From Uranotaenia lowii (lineage: Eukaryota; Arthropoda; Insecta; Diptera; Culicidae), in the NCBI RefSeq assembly GCF_029784155.1, contig NC_073692.1:371237160-371301159 (forward strand): a stretch of 64,000 bases of DNA, in the 5' to 3' direction. This document shows, in pieces, positions 22,164 through 33,559 of the stretch; position 1 is the stretch's first letter; each line of letters begins with the position of its first letter. Below the pieces are notes generated by a model. The model worked only from the letters and a program-made list of their open reading frames with translations, searched no databases and was not told where the DNA came from. A program made the translations under genes and the position numbers.

Positions 22164-23170
22164 GTATGTATGTATGTAAGAGAACCCACCAGTGGCTGAT
22201 AGGTCTTTCGACCCGGTCGGTACGGGAGACTCAATCGCAAATTCAAATATTGTTCATGCTTAACTCATCAACAATAATTGCAGCACAACTAAGGGGTCCG
22301 TTACCACTGGCTTGGGACAGGTTTGGCTCATCTTATTCCCTTGCAACTGTTCGAAACAAATAAAGAATCCTGAAAAGGTACCTAAGTACCTACTCAAGAT
22401 TCCAAATTTGCCGAGATACTCCGGCTGGCTTGAACCCACAATCCATTGTATATCAGTCTTCTGTTCGTTTGATGTCCTGTCCATTCCCCCCACAAAACCC
22501 CATAATAGAGTTAAGCTATTTTTAATATATTTAATCAAAAGATAAACATTTTTACATTTTCAATGATGTTTTACATCTTACCTTGTTACCATGTACTTTT
22601 CCTTGTACTTACCATTGTACCCCTATAATGAAAAAGTAATTATTGTTATACCAAAAAAGGCTCTAGTAATTTTTATGCTGTTCACAGTGCCTCGAATCTA
22701 TTCTATCGCAGCATACCGAGATTGGTATGACTGCGGTGCTTGAACTTAGGAATTTGATTTACCAGCCCATCATAACACGGGTTCATAACGTTGAAAATCA
22801 ACATATAAATGCCGAATTCAATATTTAAGCACTGTAGCCCCAAAACATTTTTATACCAAAATCACCAATTTCCAATACCACGGACCATTTTCGGAATACT
22901 CAACCTCCCCTTTCCCGGAGAAGCTTGTAAAATATCACTTCAGTTGGGCAAAAAAAAAACAAACCACCTGCACAAAGTCAATTAAATGAAACAATCAAGC
23001 CCGTTTAAATCACTTCCACTGGTCAGTGTTTCAGTTGCCCTCCGGCTAATCGTAGAACATTTTTTCGCACAATTCAACAAAAAATCACTATTAAAACAAT
23101 ATATTTAATAAAATATTCACGGACCCGAAAAAAACACGTGCGATGCCATTTAGACAACGCCTACTCCTCC
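22164..23170 (-). mobile_element. 1-kb retroposon with 22-bp target duplication and (CATA)n tail
   Basis: Identical 22-bp direct repeats flank it (22142-22163 and 23171-23192). On the minus strand it ends in a CATACATACATAC tail next to the left repeat, the mark of target-primed reverse transcription. A B-box-like GGGTTCAAGCC lies at 22425-22435. No ORF. The same family recurs at 53640-55945, where both interruptions can be checked against this copy. Whether it is a long SINE or the 3' end of a LINE is open. Confidence 0.85.
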
Positions 23171-23192
23171 AGAAGTGAAAAAAATTGCTCCT

Positions 23193-24054
23193 AATCATAA
23201 ATTCAGATGACGATGCTTTAAAATTATTTGCTTGAACTACAACAGCAATCACAATACTCTCCTTGGTTGAGTTTTCAATTAGAAAGCTGAAAGCTTCATG
23301 ACAAAAGCTCGGATCGATTGGAATCGATTTTGACAGTTCTTTTGTATCGATTGGAATTTTGTGTTTCAGACGTCGCTTCTACAGACTTGTCACCGGTAGA
23401 TGTACGGCCAAGAGAACTACATGTCGCACTTGGTACAGTCAGCTACCGACGGGCTGTGTGCCGAGTGTGGCAAATACGTGGTGCGACTGAGCACCCTGGT
23501 ACCAGTGCTCAGTTGCAAGAGGGAGGGGTCGTAACGTGTATCGGGTAGTCGCGACCCCGATATGCGGGACGACCAAATGTTTGAGCGGGTTTCGATCGAT
23601 CTGCCTTTTGGGGAGGTTCCTGGCTCCGATTCGCGGATACGATTGACTCACGACAGACAGATTTACGATAAAATTTAAATTGTTTTCATTTTTATTTACC
23701 GTAATTAAAAAACGAAAAAAAAAATAGGAAAGATCAAAACATCATTCCTATACCAAACATATTTCATGCAGCTTTCATCATCATATCGCGATGAACTCAC
23801 TAAAAATTCACGTAAGTTGTACGTGATGTTCACCAAGCAAAATTTTTATTGGGGGAGCGTTTGCTAATTTTATTGGTACAAGTTACGTGAAAATCAATTG
23901 GATAAAAATTATGTAGTTTTTCACGTAGCAGTTACGAGCAGATTATTTTGGGTGAATGAACATAAAGAATTTAAATAATTGACGCTAATGACTGCCAAAC
24001 GTCATTTTAACACTCTAGAATGTCTGAGAAAAGATTTTTTAAATGTATTTTATA
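23193..24054 (+). other. no assured gene; short Cys-containing frame at 23400
   Basis: A 44-codon frame starts at ATG 23400 after an acceptor-like TTTGTGTTTCAG (23358-23369) and contains CAECGK. It is too short to assign. At 23800-23950 words such as TTCACGTAA/TTACGTGAA recur, and AAAATTTTTATTGGG at 23838 resembles the end of the element at 31794-32613, so a MITE end is likely. Confidence 0.35.
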
Positions 24055-24060
24055 TTTATT
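24055..24060 (-). terminator. polyadenylation signal of astacin 1
   Basis: AATAAA on the minus strand, about 120 bases after the stop codon. Confidence 0.5.
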
Positions 24061-24177
24061 AAAATTATTTAAACTTCAAGTAGGAAATGAAGACAAGGGA
24101 TGTCATCTTCATTTTTGTTATTCAGATTTAGTTCAGTAGCTCTTTTTTCAGCCGTAATTTACCAGTTTTGATCACTC

Positions 24178-25144
24178 TCAGTTCTTTTCCAAACACTTGT
24201 ACATTCTATTGATTTTTACAATGTCTATCTCGCTCATTCCATTCCGCTGACCCATCACTTTGTCTGTTTCCTACAAATGAAAGAAAAAATATGTGTCACG
24301 CACGAATGCAGAATAAATTGGTAGACTAGTTAATCTCACCCTCAACGGCACAATGGTTTTCTCCCCATTGATGCTAAAGGCAGTCGAGCTGTAGTGCATC
24401 ACGCTTCCATAGTCGTAGTCCGTTCCGAAATGGCTTACCACTTCCGGTCCGTACAGGCGGAAGTTATTCTCCCGACCCGGTTGAATGTTATCCCACACGA
24501 TCTGCACCCATTCGTCCCGATCGTGGGCACTCTGCATATGCCGGAATCCGATCCCGTGAATGAGTTCGTGCACGATCGTACCCAACCGGAAGCAGCCGGA
24601 ATTGACGGCTGCCGGTTGCAGGTTGATGTTCTGCTGACCCCCGACATGACCAACCGTGGCCGAGCAACCGGATCCACTTCCATGAATTCGGATGTAATCT
24701 TCCTGGCCGGGTGCGCGCCTCCGGAACTTCACGCAGCTAACCAGTTCGATCTGTCGCATTCCCGTGAGGATGTGCTCGATCTGATCCGCGTTGAAATACT
24801 CTTCCTCGATCTCGTAGTGTACGACATTGTCCGGCCAGCGGTACCTCTCCTCGACCAGCCCATTCCGGCGGTACATATCCCGGTACTGCTCCACCGTCAG
24901 GATCATATCACCCTCGATCTGGCCACTGAGCTCTTCGGCCAGCTCATCGGGTTTCAAGTTCCTGAGCCGAGCAACTGGAATTATTCGACAATGGTCAGAA
25001 ACGACCTATCTATTGAGGTCTCCCGGGCTTTTGGTGTTGACCTCGATACTTACTATTTTCAGGAGTATTTTCAAACTGTATGAAAGTCGGTAGCCCTTGA
25101 CATAGTGAAATCACAGCCAGCGGCACTATTACCCTCAAAATCAT
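24178..25144 (-). CDS. astacin zinc metalloprotease (M12A), paralog 1
   Basis: Secreted zymogen peptidase of 272 residues. Exons on the minus strand are 25144-25054, 24974-24340 and 24270-24178; introns are 79 bp (phase 1) and 69 bp (phase 0). Residues 1-18 form a signal peptide. The prodomain has the aspartate-switch motif EGD (IEGDMIL). The catalytic domain has HELIHGIGFRH at 166-176 (zinc-binding HExxHxxGxxH) and the Met-turn SVMHY with its tyrosine ligand. Four cysteines fit the two conserved disulphides; the last is in exon 3 (MYKC), which supports that exon. It lacks CUB or EGF domains, like minimal insect astacins of gut or male accessory gland. Opposite strand to its three paralogs. 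Confidence 0.93.
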
Positions 25145-25231
25145 CTTATTTGACAGGTACTCCAGACAATCTACTACTCAACTCAAAGAACTGCCAATCG
25201 GGTGGAATAACTAAGTAGCAACAAATCAGAT

Positions 25232-25239
25232 ATTTTATA
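25232..25239 (-). promoter_or_regulatory. TATA box of astacin 1
   Basis: TATAAAAT on the minus strand, about 90 bp before the ATG. GATAA-type words lie further up at 25274-25335. Confidence 0.6.
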
Positions 25240-25764
25240 GCTCATTTCTGTTTTATATGCGAACAAACAATGACGATAACGCTTGTATTGAATACGATTA
25301 TATTGTTGATTATGATGTTAAAAATCCGATAATCATCAAACATCCCCTCGTTTTAACATATTGAAGACTACGAGCAAAAGATTGGCGGAAAAAAATAATC
25401 TCAAAAGACTCTTTCAAAAAATCAATGTTCTACTAAATGACTAGTATATCCAGCTCATGATACTCGTGGCGATACGTTGAGATGCGAAGTAGCTCCACCA
25501 AACGCACGACCAACTATCGATACCACCCTCTCGAAAAATATCTTCTGTCGAACAAGGGTGACTTCTCGCGAGCGTCATTGCCGTCAATACCTCGACTTAC
25601 TGCTTATCAACCAATAGCCATAAGACGGCCGATTTTATCTAATGATGCATTAAGCTCAATAAGCCATAAATTATTATTCCTACACACCTTAGCCGGGCAT
25701 AAGCAACGATTATGTTAATCGGATAATATCGGATAATAAAAAGCTTCGTTTTGGTTTATAATAA
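25240..25764. other. upstream flank of astacin 1, no gene
   Basis: AT-rich with several GATA/TTATC words (25274, 25330). The 78-codon frame at 25482 has no supporting feature. Confidence 0.4.
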
Positions 25765-26419
25765 ATCCATGATTTTTTGTAGAATTTTTAAGAAATGTTT
25801 ACATGAGTAAATTTGTACTTTTAGGTTTGTATGGGAAGATTATATATTTTGTACTGAAAAATCAACATCATTTTTGTTTCTTTTGTGGAACCGAGCCAGC
25901 TGACAGTTTTTGTTATAAAATTCCTAAAGGGAATTTTCCGCTGAAAAACTTTGTCTAAGACTGTAACTTCGTATCAAATCAGGTTAAAAAGTTCTTAACT
26001 GTTTAACAAAGGTATGTCTTTTCGCATTGATAAACAATAAATTAAATTGACATCACTGCCGGAGCCTCGCGATGTATTGCATGAAAAGTAGCCATGCAAT
26101 ACCTCGCTAGGTACCCTGCAGGGATGTCAATTTAATTTATTGTTTATCAATGCGAAAAGACATACCTCTGTTAAACAGCTAATATTTTTTTTGCCTAATA
26201 AGATGCGAGGTTAAAGTCTTCGACAAAGTTGTTCAGCGGAAAATTTTCTTTGGGAATTTTATAAATTAGCACAAAAACTGTCAGCTGGCTCGGTTCCACA
26301 GAAGAAACAAAAATGATGTTGATTTTTCAGTACAAAATATGCCATTTTCTCATACAAACCTAAAAGTTCAAATTTACTCATGTAAACGTTACTTAAAAAT
26401 GCTACAAAAAATCATGGAT
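25765..26419. mobile_element. foldback element with about 320-bp arms
   Basis: The left arm (25765 to about 26085) returns inverted at about 26105-26419, sharing ATCCATGATTTTTTGT ends, TTGTTTCTTTTGTGG, CCGAGCCAGCTGACAG and TTTATTGTTTATCAATGCG. The centre holds a second small hairpin (GTATTGCATG/CATGCAATAC). Divergence between arms is visible, so it is not a recent copy. No coding content. Confidence 0.85.
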
Positions 26420-26979
26420 GAGTTTTGGACCAAGACGAAGCTTTTAAGACCTCAGAGTTTGAGAAATTCAAAAATGACCCCAAATCGACTCAGTCTAATG
26501 AAACATGAAACTAGAATTTTCATTTATCCGCAGAATTCTTATAACTTTTTCGATAACCCGTAGATTTCGAGCATCGATCCGTAGAAGTGCTTAAAATCCA
26601 TAGATCTACGGAGAAATCCAACGCAACGCTGCTTCTCACGTCTCACTTACACATATCAATCATTTCAACAAACGTGCCACGGGCTCCGGTTTCTAAGAGG
26701 AACATTTCTAAAGTTCTATCAGGAGTAGGCCATGACTTTTGGGCAACGCACGTGTTTTTGTTTTCGTCCATCAAAAATTTCAATTGATTTGAGTTAAACT
26801 ATAAATTTTAGAACAAAGCAGTGGAAAATATTGGGATAAGTGGCCGGCGAAATTTTCCGCAGTGGTTGTGCTAAAACCTGGTAGGGGAAGTGTAGATTTT
26901 GCGATAGAATATTTTCGGTTCTGCTGGGAAGCAGATCTCAGGCTGTAGGAAAAGTTGAAAATTTTTGGGAACTAATCAT
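26420..26979. other. no gene seen
   Basis: Unremarkable sequence; the part after 26840 is probably the 5' leader of the Jockey/CR1-like element that follows. Confidence 0.4.
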
Positions 26980-27103
26980 TTTAAACATGGAGGAAGAGGA
27001 AGAATATGTTGGCAAGTGATAGGAATCGAAGAAATAATGAATCGAAACCTGGCAGGTTGGTGCTCCTTCCAATCAACTCGATGCTGCTCAAAATCACGCG
27101 CCT

Positions 27104-27688
27104 GTGAATGGAAATATGATACATTCAGCACAAAATGCAAACTCAATGAATGCCTATCCTACCATTTACTATCCGCCGATGTGGCCACCATATAGCGTTC
27201 AACCGACCAGTTTCTCGCCAAATGGTTGGTTTATGCAGCCTCCGACTCAGTTCTTTCCATCGAGTTACCCATCGTCAGTGCCCTTTTCATCCTGGCAACC
27301 TGTGGCAAGTAAAAAATCTGTAGCGAGAAATAAACATCCACGATCTAATGATCAAAAACTAAGCACCCGGCTTGCTGCTCCACCGAACAGCACACAAAAA
27401 ATGGATGATCTACTTACATTTTGTGCTCGAAACTTTACACCGACTGCATCATGCAACGACGTGGTCAAGTTCATCGTTTCCAAAAATATTCCCGAGTCCG
27501 CCGTAACCTGCAGCACGATGACAAAGTTGGGGAAAAGAACAAGTTTCATCTCGTTCAAAATTTCCATACATAAAAACTTCTCATCTGCACTTACCGCAAA
27601 AGGTTTTTGGCCAGCTGGTATCGTCATATCTCCCTACGAAAAAAACGAAAGCCGTTGCTTTACCTCAAAACGCATAGCAACAATATAG
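27104..27688 (+). pseudogene. ORF1-like protein of the Jockey/CR1-like element
   Basis: A Pro/Tyr/Ser-rich start is followed by a domain with CNDVVKFIVSKNIPESAVTC and FISFKISIHKNFSSALTAKG, then FWPAGIVISP. This layout is typical of ORF1 proteins of insect non-LTR elements, which bind RNA. No zinc knuckle remains, and frames upstream (26965) suggest the true start is lost by frameshift. Confidence 0.6.
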
Positions 27689-28221
27689 CTCACCTTTTCC
27701 TGTGGAGCAATCCGGATTTGCACAATCCTTCGCACCGAACTTATCCAGAACACAACTTGTAAACAGGACGTCGGCCCTCGACGACGCTCTTATCAACATC
27801 GACGCGAGTGAAGGAAAACATTCCGATATTGTTTGCTTATCGTCCCAAACCGACGTCGCTCTCTCGACGCTCCCTAGTAAGCAGCGCAAATCGTCCGTGA
27901 GCACAAATCGCAAGCAAGAATTGACGATCTATTATCAAAATGTTCGAGGCTTGCGCACAAAAACTCCTTTACAATGGAAACGACTTGTTCGTCGCCCTGG
28001 CTGAATGTGAGTACGATGTGATTGTTTTTTCTGAAACCTGGTTGCATGCTGGTATCAAAAGCGCCGAGTTTTCTGCTAATTTCCAAATTTATAGAACGGA
28101 CCGCTCTTCTCAGACTAGCATTCTTGGAAGAGGGGCAGGGGTCCTCATTGCCGTAAGACCGTCCCTCTCGTGTAGTGAAGTACCTCTTTGTCACAGTTTA
28201 CATCTCGAGCAAACATGTGTA

Positions 28222-29368
28222 CACCGAAAAAAAAATCATGGTAACCGTTACCATACCCGAGGGTAAATTTAAAAATAAAAACAGATGGTTTTTTTTTGAG
28301 TACGTTTTTGTTTATCTTAAACAATAGATTGGTTAAAATTACCATGTGAACGTGTTATGGTGCGTTATGGCAGAATGAAGGTCAATTTTACTATGCCATG
28401 TTATTTAAGACAACATTATGGTAATTTATCTATGCATTCAATGAAATCATTTTAATTTTTTAAATGCTGGTTTATTTATTCATCATTGTTACTATGTCCG
28501 TTATTTTTTTTCACATATAATATTGTTGTCATTAACACTGGATCAGGAACTATATGACAAAACCTAACTTGATGAAGGTTCCTTCGACATTTTGTTTTCG
28601 GTGTTCCGCGGTTGTCCCAAGATTTTATTTTGGTCTTCTCGAATCATCATCGCCCTGTGCCCTAAAAATATTTAAAAAAAAAGTTAAATATTGGGCAGAA
28701 ATACTAATAAAATTTACTTACTCTTGAACATTTTATAAACTGTTGAAATTAGCGGCCGTTGATGACTCTGCTTGCACTCCAGATTGTAATGGCCTTCTGC
28801 GGATAAATAAAACATGATATCTTTTGTGACATATCCCACACCAAAACACTTCACCTTTAAGATCGCGGCGCATAGCACAAAATCAATATTGTTTCCAATG
28901 TTTCAACAATTAATTAAAATTTAAAGCCATTTCAATGGCAAGCAGGCAACAAAGTGCAAGATGACACGACAAATTGAAAGTATTTTGGCTATTGACAACC
29001 ATGGTAAAATGTACCACAGTATTGTCACGATAACCAAAATTTTATATTCGAATGCACAAAACGTTCCGCATGGTAAAATTAAACCTCTTTTTATGTAGGT
29101 TTACCACATTTTCTTTAGGTCCGCATGGTAGCATTATCCAAAAGATCGTCAAAATAACCAAAACTTCATATTTATGCACAAATTTTGCGCATGGTAAAAT
29201 TAAACCTCTTTTTTCATTAAGGATTACCATATTTTTTCTGCCCCACATGGTAAAATTAACCAAAAAGTCGTCAAAATAACTAAAACTTTGTTTATATCGA
29301 CAATATTAACGTATGGTAAAATTAAACATTTTTATTCGTTTTGGAATACCATGATTTTTCTTTCAGTG
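28222..29368 (-). mobile_element. 1147-bp TA-flanked element of the ATGGTAAAATTAA word family
   Basis: Inverted ends CAC(C/T)GAAA(A/G)AAAAATCATGG with TA on both sides (28220-28221, 29369-29370). The arms repeat CATGGTAAAATTAAACCTCT-type words (28980-29340). The core on the minus strand carries the spliced unit listed separately. It interrupts the endonuclease of the Jockey/CR1-like element. Confidence 0.88.
28624..28920 (-). ncRNA. putative three-exon mini-transcript inside the 28222-29368 element
   Basis: On the minus strand: exon 1 ends at 28855 (donor GTGAAG), intron 58 bp, acceptor TTTATCCGCAG at 28797, exon 2 is 28796-28722, donor GTAAGT, intron 60 bp with acceptor TTTTTAG at 28662, and a last exon from 28661 with AATAAA at 28629-28624. 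No long ORF crosses the junctions. Three exons, two short introns and poly(A) match element A. Confidence 0.45.
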
Positions 29369-30390
29369 TACGCATCAAACTCGGCTCATTTTCATTGATT
29401 ATTTGTGCAGTTTATTTGAGTCCGGATTCGAGTGCTTCCAGCTACAAATCTCACACTCTTGGCATCGAACAACTATCCGAGCAGCTTTCGCCAAATGATT
29501 CATTGTTAGTGATAGGCGATTACAATTTGCCATACGTCTCTTGGATATTCGACGACGAATTAAATAGTTTTCTTCCTGAAACCGACCTGAACTTCGATGT
29601 TCCTGATTTACTACAATCAAAGGAATACATCGTCATAAACGCTTTAACGGATTTTGGACTGCATCAAATAAACAATATTAAAAACTCCAACGGACGTCTG
29701 TTGGATCTAGCATTCTCTAGCGACTCTACCAGTTTCCAGTTAATTGAATCCCCGTAGCCACTTATGCGTGAGGATGCTCATCACCCTTCGTTCATAGTTT
29801 CATTTTGCTCGAACATGTTCGAAAATGTTGACGAGGGCAGCGATACAAGATATGATTTTAGAAACTGCAACTTTGACGAGCTCGATATTATCTTTCAGCA
29901 AGTAAATTGGTCAACCATTTTAGCCACCAGTATGCTTGACGTAGACTCAACGACTGAAGCTTTTTACTCTTATATAAATGATATTTTGAGCAAAAACGTA
30001 CCCGTGCGCCGTTGTCATACCTCCAAAAAATTTGAATGGTGGAATCGGGAGTTATCCAAATTTAAAAATCGTTTGAGAAAAGCTAAAAAAACTATATAGA
30101 CGCAACCCCACGGACGTGTCAAAGCAACATGTGAGAGCAACAGAGTTAGAGTACTTAAAACTAAAAGATACCAGTTACCATCGTTACCTAGCCGATATCC
30201 AACGTAAATTCAAAAATGATCCTTCATCCTTTTTGAGCTATGTAAGAAACAAACAAGGTAATTCTGGTCTTCCTCTGAATTTGTCGTATGGAAATCGTCA
30301 ATCAACTGACATGACTGAGGCAGTTCAACTGTGCACAGAGTTTCTTAAAACCACTTTCGTTGATCACAAAATAACGTTAGCACTCAACAT

Positions 30391-32703
30391 TTGACTGCAG
30401 TAAAATCGTTTAATATCAGCATTCCCGAAATAAGAGTTAGCCCAAGCGACGTGACAAAGGCTCTCAAAGAAATAAACGAGCGAAAGGGAGCTGGACCAGA
30501 TGGTCTCCCCCCGCTATTTATTAAACGATGCTGTAACTCTTTGGCACTCCCAGTAAGCATAATTTTCAATAAATCATTGGAATCATCAACCTTCCCAAAA
30601 GCCTGGAAAACTGCTGCAATAACACCTATCCATAAATCTGGGAATATTCACCTTGTAGAGAATTACCGTGGAATTTCTATATTGAATTGCTTGGCAAAGG
30701 TTTTCGAACTGTTGATCTTTAACGCAATGAGCACAGTTTCATCCCAGATCATTGATAAATGTCAGCACGGTTTTAGAAAAAAGAGATCAACATTGTCAAA
30801 CCTGATGGTTTATGTCCCCTTCGTTAGCAGTTCTTTGGCAAATAAGACGCAAGTGGATGCAATCTACGTGGACTTCTCAAAGGCTTTCGATCGACTACCT
30901 CACAAGCACCTGATTGATAAATTGGACAAAATGGGATTCCCGACTTGGCTGGTGAAATGGCTTGAATCATATCTTCTAGGCAGAACTGCTTTCGTCAGAC
31001 AAGGTCACATCAAATCTCGATATATGATGGTTCCATCCGGTGTTCCTCAAGGCAGCCATCTGGGTCCACTTTTGTTCAACCTCTTCATGAACGACCTTTG
31101 TGAACTTATCGATTCCGAATTAGTTTTCTATGCAGACGTTCTCAAAATGTACCGCTCAATAGCTCACTACACAGACTGCCTGTCACTACAGCAGGACCTT
31201 GATAAGCTTATGCTTTGGTACAAAGTGAATATGATGGAAGTGAATCTTAAAAAATGTAAGATTATTACGTTCACCAGAAGTAGGGTTGCAATTTCGCATC
31301 AATACACAGCTGATAACGTGGCTTTTGAAAAAGTTGAGTCTATTCGAGATCTCGGTGTTATTGTAGATAAGTCGCTATCATTCAAGGAACATTTAGCTGT
31401 AACGGTGGCAAAAGCAAAAACAGTCCTAGGATTTTTGGTCAGGAATACCAAAGGATTCAGTGACACTACAACTCTCAAAGCTTTATACTGCTCGCTTGTT
31501 CGCTGTGGATTGGAGTACAATATTCAAGTCTGGGCACCAAACACGATCGGAGGATTAAAGCTACTCGAGTCAGTTCAAAAGCGATTCCTGAGATACGCAC
31601 TGCCTAACCTACCATGTAACGAACCTCAACGCCTACCACATTACCATGCTCGATGTGGAATTTTAAACATCGAACCGATTCGTTCACGTATTACACTACT
31701 TCGTCGTGTGTTTATATTCGACGTCATATCCGGTAATATTGATAGTGCTAGCCTCGTGGAAATGATACCGTTTCATGTACCTTCTCGTTCCTTCCCAACA
31801 AACACTTTTTGCTGAATAAACGCTGAAAAAAATATCGTGGTTCAATTTTTAATCAGCAATCTGGCTGAAAGAAGGTCTCAAAAATTTACTAATTTACGTG
31901 TCTTCAGCCTTTAATCATCTTGATCTGGAGAAGTTATTCAGCAAACGTCATTAAACGTCAATTGACGGATCATAAAAAAAATAAAATAAAAAAAAAGTCA
32001 AATGTCTGTCTGTCAGATGTACCCACTTTTTCCCCTCTGTGTTGTTTTTTTTTTCGTTTCAACTGCCCCGACTTTTAAACCTCCGGCTTGTTGGTCGCAT
32101 GCCGCAGTACGCAGAACCAATCATGAAGTCTGCGGCGCGATAAAAATTTGTCGATCTTAAGCGACCAACATGCCTCTCAACCGATTTTTTTTTTTAAATA
32201 AGTGTGAGGGAAATGATCTTTTTTTTCAGTTTTGGGCACCAAAAGTAAAATTTGTGAGAAAATTTACTCTTTATTTCAAAATTGCTTAATGAGAAATCAT
32301 AAAAAAAATCATTGCATAAGGAAAACAAAAATTCCTCTCTCATTCCAATCAAGCCGCCATCATGCAGGGCAATTTTACCACAGTTCACAGTCTGTCAAAT
32401 TCCAATGGTAGCGAAAGGTTGAACAAAGGCTGAAAAAGTGTTATGGAAGCAACTCTTCAACTCCTCCCGTTGGCTGCACTGAGACTTCTTTAAACACTGA
32501 AACAAGGTTATAGTTTGTCTTTATTCAACCATTAAGCTGAAGCAGCAATTACGCGTTAGCTCAGCTTTTGTTCAGCGAATTGCCGTTTTTAAGCAGCCAA
32601 AATGTTTATTGGGTTACGGGGTTTTGAGCCTCTGAGATTGAACAACTATGGTAGGAACGAATTTTATAACCCGTTTGACATATCTTGTAAATTGTTCAAC
32701 TAA
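30391..32703 (+). pseudogene. reverse transcriptase of the Jockey/CR1-like element, active site mutated
   Basis: RT motifs in order: ITPIHKSGN, ENYRGISILNCLAK, HGFRKKRSTLSNL, YVDFSKAFDRLPH, VPSGVPQGSHLGPLLF, FYADVLKMYR, then LGVIVDKSLSFKEH. The catalytic box should be YADD; the codon at 31138-31140 is GTT (Val), so one of the two metal-binding aspartates is gone. The C-terminus is cut at 31793 by a MITE and resumes at 32616 (LRGFEPLRLNNYGRNE), ending at TAA 32701-32703. The preceding piece of polyprotein (29764-30394) lies in other frames. Confidence 0.88.
31794..32613. mobile_element. 820-bp MITE with CCCAA(C/T)AAACA termini
   Basis: Inverted ends CCCAACAAACACTTTTTGCT and CCCAATAAACATTTTGGCTG. 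The arms contain GCTGAA/TTCAGC words. The centre (32085-32175) has an inverted TTGGTCGC...GCGACCAA pair. TT on both sides merges to restore the SRSLRGFE codons of the host RT, proving a clean insertion with a 2-bp duplication. Confidence 0.8.
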
Positions 32704-32821
32704 GTGTATGTATATTTTGATTTCAATGTAAGTAAGGATAGTTTTAAGATAAGATTAAGTAATCAGTCTGTATGACATTAAATTGCCGTAGACAGTGACC
32801 AATAAATAAAATAATAGTGTG

Positions 32822-33165
32822 AGATTTGAAATAGGCAGGAGCATCACACCTCTTGGTTAAAAAATATGCTGCTTCTCTTTCCGCCCCTATTTCGACCTTC
32901 TTCAAGAAATCGTTGAAAGAGGCTGTATTTCCCGTGACCTAGAAAATTACTTCGATACCCTCAATTCATAAAGCAGGAAACATAAATAAAGCAGAAAATT
33001 ATCAAGGAATATCAACTCTGAGCTGTTTTCCCAAAATTTTTGAGAGTCTCGTTTACGAAGTGCTGTGCCAAACTGTGCAACATACCATCTCTGAAGATCA
33101 GCATATGGGTTCATGAAACGTAAATCAACGACCACCGATCTCATGAGGTACGTTTCGAAATTCCC
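32822..33165 (+). pseudogene. Jockey/CR1-type reverse transcriptase fragment
   Basis: Frames read SAPISTFFKKSLKEAVFP-like text, then IHKAGNINKAENYQGISTL and PKIFESLVYEVLCQTVQH, i.e. RT motifs 0-2, followed by a shifted GFMKRKSTTTDLM. Both ends are truncated. The fragment at 36985-37108 is the same part of a sister copy. Confidence 0.75.
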
Positions 33166-33559
33166 AGTAAACATTTTTGTAGGTATATTTCTCAAAAACT
33201 TTGTTGTACGTTTCATACATATTATAGAATAACCGTACGAAACTTGAAAAAACAGAATTTACCTACCAAAGTGGAAGCAATATACATACATATTTTCAAA
33301 TTCTGGTTAAAGCGATAAGAGTATACGATTTGGACGATATTCGACACCATATTCATACATACTGAAAGAATGCAAGAGAGCACACATTTTTTTTTCTCTC
33401 AACGCATGCGAACCGTTGCCAGCGACAATATTTGTTGCTTCTGCCATTGGACAATTCTTACAAAGACACCATCTGTTTTTTATCTGATAATCTGGTTGCA
33501 CTGATGGAATATAAAAGCTTTTCTCTCTTTTTTCTTTTTTTTTTTAATCCGACCTCGAA
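33166..33559. repeat. probable MITE starting CCCAGTAAACATTTTT
   Basis: The start at 33169 resembles the ends of 31794-32613. GTACGAAAC/GTTTCATAC words occur at 33208-33245. The right end is not defined. Confidence 0.4.

Larger units (their letters stand above)
27702..29756 (+). pseudogene. endonuclease domain of the Jockey/CR1-like element, interrupted
   Basis: The frame reads LTIYYQNVRGLRTK (about 27915), shifts frame near 27965, then EYDVIVFSETWLHAGIKS and GRGAGVLIAVR. It is cut by the MITE at 28222. Coding resumes at 29371 with RIKLGSFSLIICAVYLSP and LLVIGDYNLPYVSW, the GDxN motif of APE-type endonucleases, and stops at 29756. Across the MITE the codons join without loss, so the insertion is younger than the element. 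Confidence 0.8.
26980..32817 (+). mobile_element. Jockey/CR1-superfamily non-LTR retrotransposon, full length but dead
   Basis: The order is ORF1, endonuclease, reverse transcriptase, 3' tail AATAAATAAAATAATA (about 32800). Two MITEs (28222-29368, 31794-32613) sit in it, and coding sequence joins smoothly across both. Frameshifts at about 27965, 30095 and 30385, a stop at 29756 and the altered YADD box kill it. Without the MITEs its length is about 3.9 kb. No RNase H domain is seen. Confidence 0.85.

Noticed and set aside
24394..25083. 229-codon open frame opposite astacin 1
   Set aside because: It lies antisense to the catalytic exon and has no domain. The astacin motifs and splice sites are on the other strand.
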